From the NCBI GenBank assembly GCA_036852015.1, contig JAANDG010000711.1, positions 1 through 64,000 of the forward strand: 64,000 nt of DNA, read 5' to 3'. The DNA is from Pelodera strongyloides. Lineage: Eukaryota > Nematoda > Chromadorea > Rhabditida > Rhabditidae. The translations under genes were made by a program, and so were the position numbers. The stretch's first letter is position 1; each line of letters begins with the position of its first letter. Below the pieces are notes generated by a model. That model searched no databases. It was not told where the DNA came from and was given only the letters and a program-made list of their open reading frames with translations. Below, piece after piece: positions 12,528 to 24,806 of this stretch.

Positions 12528-15500
12528 AACCTACCTTTGTTATGGGGATGTCTAATGCCGAGGCTACCATCCATCGATTCCCTATATTGTTAGAATAGAA
12601 CATTATAGATTAGAACCACAGTTTTGGTAGCAGCTAGCTCATATTGTTCTATTACTTCATTAGACATTCCCGTCCAATACAGAGTTAACTGTGGATTAGT
12701 AGCTTATAGTGTTTCCATTTTTAAGTTTTTCACAATTAATACTGGAAACTATATGGAGATTATCTTTTTTTTTAACATTTAGCAGCTAACAATAGTAGTA
12801 GCTATTCGATACAGTAATTTGCTCGTGTAGAAAGAGTTTATGCAATTGTGTTTTCTCATTCTGAACTCGACAGTGGAACGGAATTTCACCGACGCTTTAC
12901 CTTGAAGCTTTTCCGTTGCACGGTGCTTCACTGTGACTAGACTCCAAATCGTGATGTTCCGCTATCACTAGACGCTACTTTCCCGCCGACAGTAAAATCT
13001 CCGAGTTGGTGAATAAGCCGTGTGTTACTCTCTTGTTTCATTTTATCGTTTGCAGATCGTAGTTTTTGTTTTTGTGTTGTTTGTCTAATGCTCACTTGGC
13101 GTATTGCGCCTTTTGGTGCACCGCAGGGTCAATCCACCCAGTAAGTGCCCAGGATGCGGGCAAAGGACGTCATCAGTGGACCGTCCACCTGAACTCGTCT
13201 ACTGTGCACGCGTGTGGGCAATTCGGTCCTGTAAGCTAAAGTGTAACTGCAAAACACCGCCTGTCTCTGAGCGTCGTGCATCAAGCATGCATGTTGGACT
13301 GTCTGCACCCCCCGTGCTCAGTAGACCGCACTGCCGGTTTAGAGGTCTGCTCCGACCGCCTTATCCTATCAAAAAATCACAGCTTTTTCGTGTTTTACTT
13401 TCGTCGAGTGATAGGTCATATGTTTCCATATATTATTTGTAGGCCGTTATCCCCTATCAATTTCATCGTTACGATGGTGTGTATTTTTGATTTTATTTCG
13501 CATTCAAATGATTAATAAACTATTCAAAAAGTTACCTGGACACATGCCATCATAGCCACAAAAATTCTTCGTGAAATGTGTTCCGAGATTAAAACAGATT
13601 TCTTCAGTTCTATTGTGATTATTGCGGTTGTGTGTGTGTGTGTGCGGGAATATGCACTGTGTGCCCAGATTGCCTCACATTTTTGTACACAGTGCATGTG
13701 TAGGTCCACACATACACCCACACGGTTCGTTCCATCGCTTCATTCTCCTCGTACAGTTGTTCTCAAAAGTATTTCCTATGATAAGCAGATTTTGTTCAAG
13801 CATTAGAGTCTTATGATTGGTTTCCGTCCTTCAAATAAAAAATATTCCACTTTTCCATTTGAATAGGATTAAATTGTTAAGACTAGTTTTAGTAGAACTT
13901 TGCGCCTTCCCCCGTCTCTCAATTATTTTGAATGAACGTAGTATATATTCTGGTAGAAAGTAGCAAACAAGATCTGTATCTTTGTATATTTTTTTGTTGC
14001 TTAATTCCTTTGTATTGGCCGAGTTTGTAAACTTTTGATTTTTATTCGAGAGATTGATAATAAATGTTATAAATATGTACTTGTCAAAAACAATTGGCAG
14101 TAGTACTAATATTTCGAGTGAATGTGAAGTAAATACACGACAGTATTGAAAACGGACAAACGACATTGTAAATTGAAGAACAAACTTATGGTGGTAGAAA
14201 ATATGCATAGCCATGTGGTGTGTTTTTTGAGAAATGGTTTAATTGATGAAGAAACTTTTGGAAAATGGATATGCATAAAAATAAAATACGAACGTTATAC
14301 ATATGTTCTCAGATTCAAATTCAAGTCATACCCGCCAATGAAAAAACATTTCGCGTTTAGAGAGTCACATTGTTTCAAAATTCCTTTCGTAAAAATGGTT
14401 ATTTTCCTCATCTACTTTGAGTTGCAATTGGCAGAACGACCAAAATTGCCAACTTCTCCGTGCTCAATACATACATATACCATAGCTTGCTGTGGCATTT
14501 AGTAAGGACACCTATCCTCCTCTTGGTGTTTGTGTTATAATCACAACTTCAGAATAATCTGGATTCTTGTCATTTTTTGCATTCAATACACTCGATAGTG
14601 GAACAGCTAATCATGAAATCATTTTATTGCGATCGTAAACTCTTTGCTATGGGGTCTTTCGATGCAAGATCCAGTAAAGAGCAATTATTGAATGTTCCGA
14701 AGCAGCACATGTAACATGTGGAGAGAAATGTTTTCAACAAAACAATCACAATATACTGTGTTCATTCAATACATGCTCAATGACACGAATATTGAACAGG
14801 CCAAGAAACACATGAAATAATAGTTACAAGAATGAAGTGAATTGATGAAGATTTCTACGGACTTGCGCCGCGAAATTGTCTTCGAACAAGTAATATGAAA
14901 ATACCAGTTTCAGGGTCCAGTTTTGACAAACCGGAGGCAATATGCTACACATATCAGGCAAAACGAAGTTAACTATGATAGGTACAAGTGATAGTATATG
15001 TCAAAGTCAAGGTTTCGATGGGCAATATCGGTTCGGTTGGTCGAGCGAAAGAAAGGAAGTGAGCTATATGTAAGCAGAACGCAAGTTATGCTTGGCCCTG
15101 TAGGGTGGTACAGGAATTAGCGGTAATTTCTCGTCGTAAAGCTTGAAATAATGCAAAAAAAATTCTTTGTGACTTAAAGCAAACGTTAGGCACTTTCTGA
15201 GTAGTTCCGTTTAAAAAATAGTATATTAACAAACAAAAAAAAACAGCATTCAATACACATCCATAGAAAACTAAAACGCTCCTTCACTTTTGTACAAGCA
15301 TAGCGGAAATACGTCTTAGTTTCTGGAGCGTTTTAGAATTTGGGTAACCTTTACTGGAAAATCACAGGCTTTTCGAAAAATAAAATGTGTTCAACGTTAA
15401 TGCATAATAAAGAATTAAATGATTATTTGCATTTAATGACTGCAACTTCCATATCTTACTTGTATTGCGTCAATCCATGTGTTTTAATATCATACCAGTG

Positions 15501-15995
15501 GAATATTCTGCATTTCAAATGAAGTCAAACAATTTGCAAAGACAAGCGTGCTAATTAATATTGTGCAGCGTGCAAGATAGAGGGTATTACTAGAACGGTT
15601 AAATAGTCACTGTAAATAACGTGATGACGGATCTAAAGTTACGAGTTGGGAACAGAGGGATGAACTGTAGTATTATTTTAAGTCTGGTGCACTTCCTCGT
15701 ACGTTCAGCTGGATCTAAAGTTACGAGTTGGGAACAGAGGGATTAACTGTAGTATTAGTTTAAGTCTGGTGCACTTCCTCGTACGTTCAGCTGTCGGCGG
15801 TAAGCAAACTATTGAAAATATTCCACCTAAAACGATGTCCGCGTCGAAATCATCAAAAATAAAACAAGCATGATCTTCTTAAATGAATTTCTCTTTAGTA
15901 ATACCACACCAACACAATGAGCAGAAAGAAGTGCGATGTCACAAGTTAGTATTTGATTAGTATTGTATTACGTGTTTGCTACCATAGAAAGTTGT
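12528..15995. other. Intergenic, no gene supported
   Basis: Lies between the 3' end of the ATPase beta gene and the 3' end of the convergent syntaxin gene. It is AT-rich with short unrelated open frames. One frame near 13104-13300 encodes a cysteine-rich stretch, but it has no coherent splice partners and is not called. A GT microsatellite lies at about 13628-13645 and an 82-bp tandem duplication at 15630-15793. Confidence 0.5.
15630..15793. repeat. 82-bp tandem duplication (two copies)
   Basis: Two head-to-tail copies of an 82-bp unit start at 15630 and 15712. Each begins GATCTAAAGTTACGAGTTGG and ends near GTACGTTCAGCTG. They differ at only a couple of positions (for example GGGATGAAC versus GGGATTAAC), so the duplication is recent. 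The unit contains no open frame of note and lies just downstream of the syntaxin stop codon. Confidence 0.9.
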
Positions 15996-18887
15996 TTATT
16001 TTGACTTTCCACTAAGAACGACGGCTAAGACTATAGCGACGGCAATGAGAATCAGAAGGATGACAATGAGCGAAATGATGAGGCACCATTTCTTGCGAAG
16101 AGCCGATTTCTTGTACTCGACTGCTTGCTTGGTCTGCTTCTTTGCCTCGTTCACATGCACGACTGCGTCGTCCACGTTTGTCTCTATCCGATTTACCATC
16201 TCTCCCTGAATTCAAAACAACTTCAGGCGGTGCGATTTAAATTGCTTTTGCTTGGTTTGAATACAGCTTTTAGCATCAATACTTCATACGTTCAACTGAG
16301 TTGCATATAACTAAGCATCGAAACTTTTCGAGCAAAAGGATCGAACCTGCACGTTTACTAAGTTGTACATGTCCTCGAACATCTCCTGTAGAAGTCGCAG
16401 ACTCTCCTCCAATTCTACAATCTCTTCGTGTCTGGCCGATGCATCTTCAAGGGCCATTCGGCCAGCAATACTCAACGGATTGACTTCTCGGAAGAAAATC
16501 TGCAACCTCCTAGATATTTTGCTTATTCTATCATGTGTTTTGAAAAACAGCTTTCACAAGAAGTTCTGGGCATTGCTGCGCCCAACTCGACGATGGCGCT
16601 CACATAAATATATGAACACATAAGTTACCTGTTGAGTGTTCGAATTCAGCATTCTATCGACTTCTGGTTCGGACAAAGTTTCTCCCGCCAAGTCCAAACT
16701 ACGTTTTACTCGTTCTGCAAGAAATCATCTCAAGTATTGGCATTTATATTTATTTTGGATATTCTCAATGTCCGTTGGTTGTCTTGTATCAGCTGAAAAC
16801 ATCTTTTTTTTTGTTCTTTCGATTGCATTATTAATCACAAAACAGTGAAAACATAGTACTTAGAGAGACTCCTCGCGGAGATAGACCGCTCAAAAAAGAT
16901 CAAAAATTCGCGGCGCCCATTAGTGAAACAACTCGTGTACCGTAGCCAGATAGCGCGGATTGTTCGATGAATATTAAATATAGAATTCATTGTTCCACAA
17001 ACTACAAATATATAATGACCAGTAAAACTGATGCTCTAATGTCTACAAATGTGCTCATCAAAAAGGAGCTTACGAGCCCTTAGTACAACTTCACACTGTT
17101 TTGCGATCCATAATGGGTGCAAACAATAAACATAACAATATTTCTAGTGAACCCCGTCCGACACTCACTGTGCTGACTATTTTATTTCTATGTAGTTAGG
17201 TAGCAAACAACGCACTTGACACTCTTTCCTTATACTCGATTTGCTGCTCATTGAACTGATCGATAACATCTCTCATCTTCTTTCTCACCAAGTCAAATTG
17301 GTTCTTTCGCATTCGGACCTCGGTGGCTGATTTTGTTGCTGAAAACGTTACGGCGATAAATAAATTTGAAACAAAGCAAAGACATGGGAGCGGGCATACT
17401 TAAAGACCCATGCTGCCGTAGTACTACCAACCGTTTTCAAACTGCCGCAACTCTTGTTCAATGGATTGAATTGTTGGTTGCAATGTTCGCGTCTTTTGTC
17501 TTATCCGATCGATGTATCCTTGGAGCTCTGTCTGAAAATGAGGAAACGCACAGTTAAAGCAAAAACGCGAAATTAATTTTTAGTGTTTTGCACCAGGAGT
17601 TTAGAACGGGTCGACAAATGAACATAAGGTGAGAACTAAATAGCGAACGTAAACCGCACCATTTAGGCCGTTAGGAGCACGAAAAAGTTGCTATGTAAAA
17701 AGTTGCGTCTTTACACAAATGCTCAGTTTTGTGATCGCAAACTATATTCATTATTAATATGGTAATGTCAGTCATCAGTAAATGATTACCAACCTTATGT
17801 TGTATGCTGACAATAGGTAAGGATAATACGTGATCCTGTCGTCGTTTCAGTTCGAATATATCATCGCGTAGGTCATCGAGCAATGATCGGACCTAATTGA
17901 CCACCAGATAATTAGACATAAAAATGTATACATAGCCAATTTATACATAGCCAAAATATTGGTTGGGGGGGGGGCTAGAAACCAGATACATTGCATCACA
18001 ATACACTTGTACGTAAAACTAAACCGGTTTGTAAGTGCAAAGAGAGTGGGTCAAGTTAGAGGCTCAAAATGTTCCGCAAATAATAAACAAACGTTCTTAT
18101 AGTTTATAATAAGTCCAGTTGCGCTAGTGAAAAAAATTGGATAGGGTTATCCACTTCTTCTATTTTTTTTCCTCAGATTGAGTAATTGTTTGATCAGCAT
18201 ATAAGTTTCATAATAGAGGTAGCCCCATTTCTATGAGCTCATTAACCGATAGAGCCAGTTTTAACATCAACCTAAAGTTTGGGCGTACCTGTGTCATTTT
18301 ACTGTGAAATTGATCGGAGTGCGCTGATGAAGCAGTGGATCCCAATTCAACATCTTCGAATCGATCAGTTACTTTGCTCTGGAAAGAAATCTTGTTTGAT
18401 AAAAAAATGTGAGCCTCATAATGCACCCTTGAGCCTGTTTTGGGTAATTAACGATGGGTTGTTTGACTCACCTTTTTACAAAACCCTGATGATATGTTAA
18501 GGAACAGATGAACAATTTAACTCGAAAGGTAAAAAAAAAAACAGTTAGTAATAATATCATTGGTAACAGCTATTTAACTGACTACGTAGCTGGATCGACT
18601 AATTGTTTCACGATGGGAAACTAGAACATCGAGCGATTGGATGAAAATGCGTAGTAATCCTTCAGTAATCTATTTATTAAACATATTACGTTTTGGCGCC
18701 TATATATATATTTATCATTAGCGCAAATGTGCACTAAATATAAAGCGGAATCGTCCCATTCTACGTTGCTTAGCAAACCGCCTGGTGTGCAAAACAATAA
18801 ATTCCATTTACAACTAGAATAAATTAAAACTTAAAAAATATTAACTGATTTTCATACCTGTAATTCGGCTAGTCGATCACGCACCAT
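15996..18887 (-). CDS. unc-64: Syntaxin-1-like Qa-SNARE
   Basis: Plasma-membrane t-SNARE that forms the core complex for synaptic vesicle fusion. Eight exons on the minus strand join with matching phases: 18858-18887, 18289-18378, 17794-17892, 17432-17531, 17216-17338, 16629-16714, 16347-16499, 15996-16205, giving 296 residues (syntaxin-1 is about 290). The start MVRDRLAEL resembles the nematode UNC-64 N-terminus. The Habc bundle follows, including YKERVSKRVKRSL, which aligns to YRERCKGRIQRQL of syntaxin-1. The SNARE motif (about 186-258) carries the zero-layer glutamine, Q227, in NVQGEM, at the junction of the last two exons. A membrane helix covers about 267-291. After it comes a short basic tail SGKSK, which is unusual because most syntaxins end at or just after the helix. 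Orthology to UNC-64 is likely but rests on remembered family sequence. Confidence 0.93.
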
Positions 18888-21800
18888 TGTCGACTGATTT
18901 CGCAGCTAGCGCAAGGAAAAATAGTTTTCGATTCTCGATAAAAAATATTACCAGATAGAACACTCAATACTGAAAAATCACACAATTCAATGGAATGGGT
19001 TAACTTCATAAAAGACGCTTATAAACCGAAAAGAAGAAACGAATAAAATAAGCCTCTTTTGCATTGCACCTATCTATTTCTATTCAACAATTCCATTCCA
19101 CGTTTAGTCACTTTTAGATGACTAAATGTGGCTGGCGATTATGACTAACAAAAATATACGGAAATGTTAAGGCAAAAATATTGAAGGGCGAAAATTCTCG
19201 GGCACGTCTGACTAAAATTCCTTTGGTTACTCTCCCCTCACGCAGAAAATCAACAGAAGGATTGTCAAAGTGAGAAATGAAAATGCATAGTGTCAAAAAT
19301 CTACGTTCCATGAGTCTGAATGTTGATGGTGGTCAGTAGTGTAATGAGAACGGTAGATGGAGTTGGTTTGTGTACAATATGCACGTATAATAGTCGAAAA
19401 CCATGAATTCGATCGATGTCATGCGCTAGCTCGGCGTACATATGCAAACAATGAGTACTGGGTAGGATACTGTGACAGAGTTAGGAGTCACAGTTGACAG
19501 GCTAATTACTGCACTAAGGTAATAGGTTTTGAAAGTGACCCATCGGCCGACATCTACGAAAAGGAAAACTATTAGAATACAAGGTTATTGTGCGAGTTAG
19601 CAACATTGTTTTGAATACAGAAAGTTAGAAAAATAGAAAGAAGCGTAATTCAACATATATATTGCTTGTTATGGAGCCCTGATGAGGAAATATCTTCAAA
19701 TAGGGGTTAAAGACGTTGAGAGCACAATTTCTTGACAGTACCGAGGTACACATGCATACTTTTATCATCAAAAGGTAAACTTTAGAGTTTTTCAGTCGAA
19801 TCGCCTGTATATTTGTTTGCTTTGTGCTATCGCTTGATTCAACGTTACTAACCCAGAGGGAGAGGTACGGCGAATGAGAGAGGAATAGGCGGTAAAGAGA
19901 ACGAACACGGAGACGGAAAATGGAAATAGGAAAATGGACATTGGATGAGTCATTGTGTGGTTTCGCAATGGACTTAAATTCACAAATCAGAGAAAAAATG
20001 ATTTTATAATTACATTTAAAGACAAACATGATGTGTAGCACAAACACAGGCTTGTGTCAGAAACCAGAAAGTTTGATATATTCTAAACTCTCCAAAGTGA
20101 ACACGTTCTTCTTTGATGTGACAATCCGAATAGAGGCCAAAATGTATTCCCTTTGTTTAGGTATTCAGAACTGCGAAATAATAATATTTCGTATAGCCAT
20201 CCATCTATGCACCTGCGCAAATGTTTGCATTAGTCGGCCGCACAGAAAACGAAAATATATATTTTGTTCGGCGATCAAAACTGAGAAACTCGTGGAAAAT
20301 TTTGGGCAAAACATATTGTTGATGGAACTCGCAGATTATAGGAATGATTGCGATGACCGATGGAAATCTGTATGTTTACGCATTTTACCGTAATAAAAAA
20401 AAGCTGTTTCAAAAGCAACTGTGAGTTCAATGTACCGAGTGATGTGAATGCAGTTTTGTGTAAAGAACATGAAATAATCATTAGTTACGAAAAGATCCAA
20501 ATAAGTAAAGAATAAAAACATTATTCGTTGCTAATAAAGTCAAGAATAAAAAAAGCATGTTCACGCCTCATTCATATTTTTTATAATAAACTATCAATTG
20601 GTAGCGTTGTGAAGTCCTTATATGACTGGTGGTGGCAGTGCCGTTGCATAGAGACCGCACAACAAGTATGGACTAAAAGCAAACAAGGCTATATATAGGG
20701 GACTGGGGCATTTCATAATATGGACACAAAAGCAAAGGGCTAACTCAGATCGCTCTTTAGTAACACAACTAGAATTTTACTAGTGCATAAATTGCCACAC
20801 GTGAATTTGCCAGGTTGGTTCTCGCTATTGGCCTAATGTTTGGAATTTGAAAGCAGGCACAAAAGCTCAACTGGATCGCACAACCGAGTTTTCATTTAAA
20901 TAAGTTGGTAAAAACAACTGCAAACCGGACCACCGGTACATGGTAATACGGCCGAATGTAAATACGGCGATTATCTGCTATTAATGCCCCGCCCGTATAC
21001 AAAACGGATTTTTTTCGCTACAATGGCAGTTGTGGTCTCCTACACAAAGAACTCCTTTCTCATTTGGACATATAAAATGCTTACTACCTTAAATCCAAGG
21101 AATTCCATTCTAGTGGGACCATCCGATAATAGCTTTCAAGTGAGCGGAAACCCCTAGTACTTGTGTGTACACAGTGTCGCAAAAATCATAAGTCGAGCAT
21201 TTTGAAATGAAGTTGTATCGCTGAGAGAGGGAAGGGGAAGTGAGCGGAAACGATGGAGTGAAATGGACTGGCAGAAACAGTGAGAGAGAGAGAAAGAGAG
21301 AGCGAGAGAGAGAGAGAGAATGGCACAGAAACTTTTATATTTACAGAGAAGTTTGCTGCTTGAGTTGGATTGTATAGAAACATGCTGACAGCGTGAACAC
21401 ACATGCCAACACTGACTATTTAGAGGAACACAGCGCTTTGAAACAGACGTCATTCAGGCTTAATGTGAGTAGTGAACTCATTGTAAACGAACATTTGGGA
21501 ACTGGTACATTAATAATGTATGCACGAAAACAAAACAACTTAGGTCAACTCTGAAACGCTGCGCTTCATACTTTTATACGAAAGAATGAAGGCAACATGG
21601 GACAAAATAAATAAAAACGCAAATTCAGCATTCAACTTATGCCATGACATTCCAATCGCTAAATGAATTCATTTGAGAAAGTCTCCATATTTATTAGTCC
21701 AATACATATATTCTCAGGTGATTCGCTGCCATCAAGCGAATATGTTCCTAATTAAGTGTCTAAGTATTGACAGCGTGAACACACACACCAACACTGACTA

Positions 21801-22560
21801 TTTAGAGGAACACAGCGCTTTGAAACGGACGTCATTCAGGCTTAATGTGAGTAGTGAACTCATTGTAAACGAACATTTGGGAACTGTTACATTAATAATG
21901 TATGCACGAAAACAAAACAACTTATTGTTAGGTCAACTCTGAAACGCCGCGCTTCATACTTTTATACGAAAGAATGAAGGCAACATGGTACACAAGAAAT
22001 AAAAACGCAATTAGCTCATATTCAGCATTCAACTTATGTCATGACATTCCAATCACTAAATGAACTCATTTGAGAAAGTCTCCATATTTATTAGTCCAAT
22101 ACATATTCTCAGGTGATTCGCTGCCATCAAGCGAATACGTTCTAATTAAATGTCTAAGTATTTATGAACGATAATTACACTCCTAAGCTCAAGGTGGTGT
22201 TTAACTGAGCTTATCACAGCTGTCCATTAAAGGAGAGTCAACTGATAGGAGTCAATATATGTTTGAATGCAGAGAGTAGAGTGCTCACCATGAATACCAC
22301 GGCTGTCATTTGTTTTCCATCGATTAGATGTGCTAGACTGTTTTACGGAGTGAATATTTATAAAGTCACTCTTTGCAGAATTAACAAATATTTTTTCTTA
22401 TGAATAACAAGCAATTTAGCTATTGTGGTTTAAAAAAAAATTTTTACTCACTTTTTGACTAAATCGTTCAATTCCTTCATTGATTAATTTATGTTTGTTG
22501 AATTATAAATTTCCTGTTTAGATTTTCGTTTGTTGCTAATGTTGCTGCTAATGTTTTGTT
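18888..22560. other. Intergenic between syntaxin and LAPTM-like genes
   Basis: The divergent promoters of the minus-strand syntaxin gene and the plus-strand LAPTM-like gene lie here. AT-rich frames of up to 140 codons near 19625-20393 overlap on both strands, and none shows a recognisable protein, so they are left out. The stretch contains a GA-rich tract (about 21220-21320) and a 382-bp tandem duplication (21387-22163). Confidence 0.5.
21387..22163. repeat. Tandem duplication, unit about 382-395 bp, two copies
   Basis: Copy one runs 21387-21768 and copy two 21769-22163. Both begin GACAGCGTGAACACACA and carry the same landmarks in order: ACTGACTATTTAGAGG, GAACGAACATTTGGGAAC-like, CTTCATACTTTTATACG, TCCATATTTATTAGTCC and a CAGGTGATTCGCTGCC block. 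Small indels make the second copy slightly longer. High identity indicates a recent event. It sits in the shared upstream region of the syntaxin and LAPTM-like genes, so it duplicates any control sites it contains. Confidence 0.9.
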
Positions 22561-22592
22561 TTCAGGGTAATTATTCTAAAGCGAAAACCAAA

Positions 22593-24749
22593 ATGCCTGT
22601 CGCTGGGGTATTTTTGCTTGATACTTCACAAAAAAGGTTCTACACTTTTTGGGGCCGGATGCATGTGAAGGCGGGTTCGATTTTATTTAAACATATTCAC
22701 ACAAATTGTGATTTGGAAGTCAAGAAGCCAAAGTATCAACCGAGAGAGCGTAAATTCCAAGTCGTTTTCTCATTAGACTTTCAGTCAGAGGCATGCAGAC
22801 CAAATGCTACAAGAACTTCTATTTGCACTGGTCGCAGAGGAAAAAATGATGAACTATGAAAGTGTTAGGAGAAAATGATGGTGGCAGAGTGACCGAACAC
22901 TTGGGTCAAACCAACCAACATAACGCGAATAGATCAATTCAGTCACAAAAAAAAACTGTCTAGCGAGTTTAATGAAGCTACACGGTAGGCAAGTCCTGAG
23001 ATGAAAGTATAGTTGTTACCCACTACTCGAACCCAACACCCGGTTCCACAAAATGCATGTAGTGCGGAACGTGTAGTTATGAACATTTAAAACCCTTGTT
23101 TGCGGCAGGTTTTAAATTGCGGATAATTTTAGTTTTCACTATGAAACCTCACTAAGAAAAAGGCCTGGTGCAAAATTGGAAAATTACATGTACATTCCGT
23201 TTCGTGCAGAATACTACATTTCAAAATTAAAAAAAATCGAAATCAATTAGTAGCCATTAATGACGATCACTCGCAGCTTTCGATTACTTGTAACTCACTC
23301 TTCAGATGGCTTTGCTCGTTCTATTTGCGGTGTTTGCACTTCTTGAATTGATAGAAACGCTGCTGTTCATCCGAGAAGAAGGGTTCGCCGAATATAGTAC
23401 GCTGCAACTCATTTATGAGGTATGTGTTATCGACAAATAAGGGAAACTTTAGGTGATGGTAGGTGAAGACCCTGGGAAACTCGGAACGTGATCATCTCCG
23501 GCCGCTTTTACCGAAATTGTATGAAAACGGTACGAAACACATCACCTCTCTATTGCGTACTAATCGGTTGTGAAACAAAAGATCTAAGTAAATTTTTACA
23601 GGGAGCGGAATACCTCGTTCTTATTGGAATGGCGCTAGCTCTTCTAAAGGAAGAAGCCGTTTTTCTTATTCCATTCATTGTCCAAATGGTTGGTTATTTT
23701 ATTTTAGTATTTATCGCTACGCCAGTGAAATAGTAGCCAATAATTTCACTGTAGGGAAAAGATGTTCGAGAGCTGGTAATTGTTCATTCTGCTTTTATCA
23801 GACAGTTGGTTTCAGCTTATATTCGCTATTTTCACCCTCTTTCTTGTGGCGCAAACAGTTTTTGCTCTATTCGCTCCATTTTCTGAGATAGCCAATGATT
23901 ATATAGCGGACAAATCACTGGGTCTCAAGGAGCGACTCGTTACATGTATGTTTAAATCTGTAAATTTTCAAAATAGTAGTTGCTTGGATGTACCTTCAAG
24001 TGGTTTTAATTTATTTTAGTTGTCATCTACTTCATTATCATTTCACTCTTTTGTGTTTTCTCTCTGTGGAGTCTTCAGGTATGTGCTTTATTTGCTTTCT
24101 GTTCAAAAACTTTAGTTTAAAAATTATCTTTCGACAACAAAAGAAATTGTACAGTTTGCTGGTTTCACCTATTTGTGGCTTATGAACTTTAGGTCGCATT
24201 CCTCTCGTACCTCTATTTTGAAGACCGTAAGCGGAAAGCCCTGACAGCCCAATCTCATGCTGAGGCACAACAACAGGTAAAAGATAAAGTGCACTTCTGG
24301 TTATATCAACAGAAATCCGCGGAAACTGGTCAGGGGTCTTGCAGAGCAATACAGCCCGGAACAACAGATGGACGCGCTTATTTTTTTTTAATAATAAATG
24401 CTTGTTCGAATATGTTTATTTGAGTCACACATTTTTTTTTCACTCCCACAGTATACTCGCTTTGTTTTGGTAAGTACTTTTTGCATTTGCTTTTTCGAGT
24501 GAGATTGTTCTAAGGTTTAGTTTGTGTTGTTATACGGTTTTATTGAGCATCAGCAGTTGCGGTTGCAGAAGATACGAGTATTTGTTATTTCTTTGTCAGT
24601 TTCAGGAGCCGAACCCGGATTGTTCCGCGCCAACGCCGCCTCCAACCGCTAATCCAGCAGTCACGAGCTTCCCCAACCCCAACTATAACCTCTCCGATGA
24701 CGACGAAGATTCGGTGTTCGAGGCAAAGCGGGCTCCCGCACTGAGCTAG
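22593..24749 (+). CDS. LAPTM-like lysosomal tetraspan membrane protein
   Basis: Probable relative of lysosome-associated transmembrane proteins (LAPTM4/5), which sort cargo to late endosomes. Core exons join in phase: 23306-23419, 23602-23688, 23816-23945, 24020-24078, 24193-24276, 24452-24469 (an 18-base microexon) and 24606-24749. The proposed first exon, 22593-22670, encodes KRFYTFWGRMHVK, which resembles the LAPTM4 start DRFYSTRCC..HVRTG. Joining it in frame needs a GC donor (AAG/GCGGGT), so this exon is uncertain, and MALLVLF at 23306 may be the start. Four hydrophobic segments follow: MALLVLFAVF.., YLVLIGMALALL, FLIPFIVQMLIFAIF.. and FVIYFIIISLFCVF... The C-terminal tail is rich in Pro and acidic residues (SDDDEDSVFE), with PNPNY instead of the usual PPxY motifs. 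Total is about 236 residues, like LAPTM4. A TTTCAG at 22561-22566 upstream of the ATG could be a trans-splice acceptor. Confidence 0.72.
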
Positions 24750-24800
24750 TCATTCGTGTTTTGTTTATTTACGCACATCTATTTATTTCCTACTGTTGTG

Positions 24801-24806
24801 AATAAA
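24801..24806 (+). terminator. Poly(A) signal AATAAA of LAPTM-like gene
   Basis: A canonical AATAAA lies 52 bases past the stop codon of the LAPTM-like gene and is well placed to end its transcript. Confidence 0.6.

Noticed and set aside
13104..13442. Cysteine-rich plus-strand frame with PSKCPGCGQRTSS
   Set aside because: No recognisable domain beyond a CxxC pair, no matching exons in phase, and an overlapping frame in another phase.
14146..14502. 118-codon plus-strand frame downstream of the ATPase beta gene
   Set aside because: AT-rich composition heavy in Lys and Phe, overlapped by an opposite-strand frame of similar length; no motif.
19625..20393. Frames of 140 and 121 codons on opposite strands
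   Set aside because: They overlap, are AT-rich, contain no recognised motif and have no splice partners.
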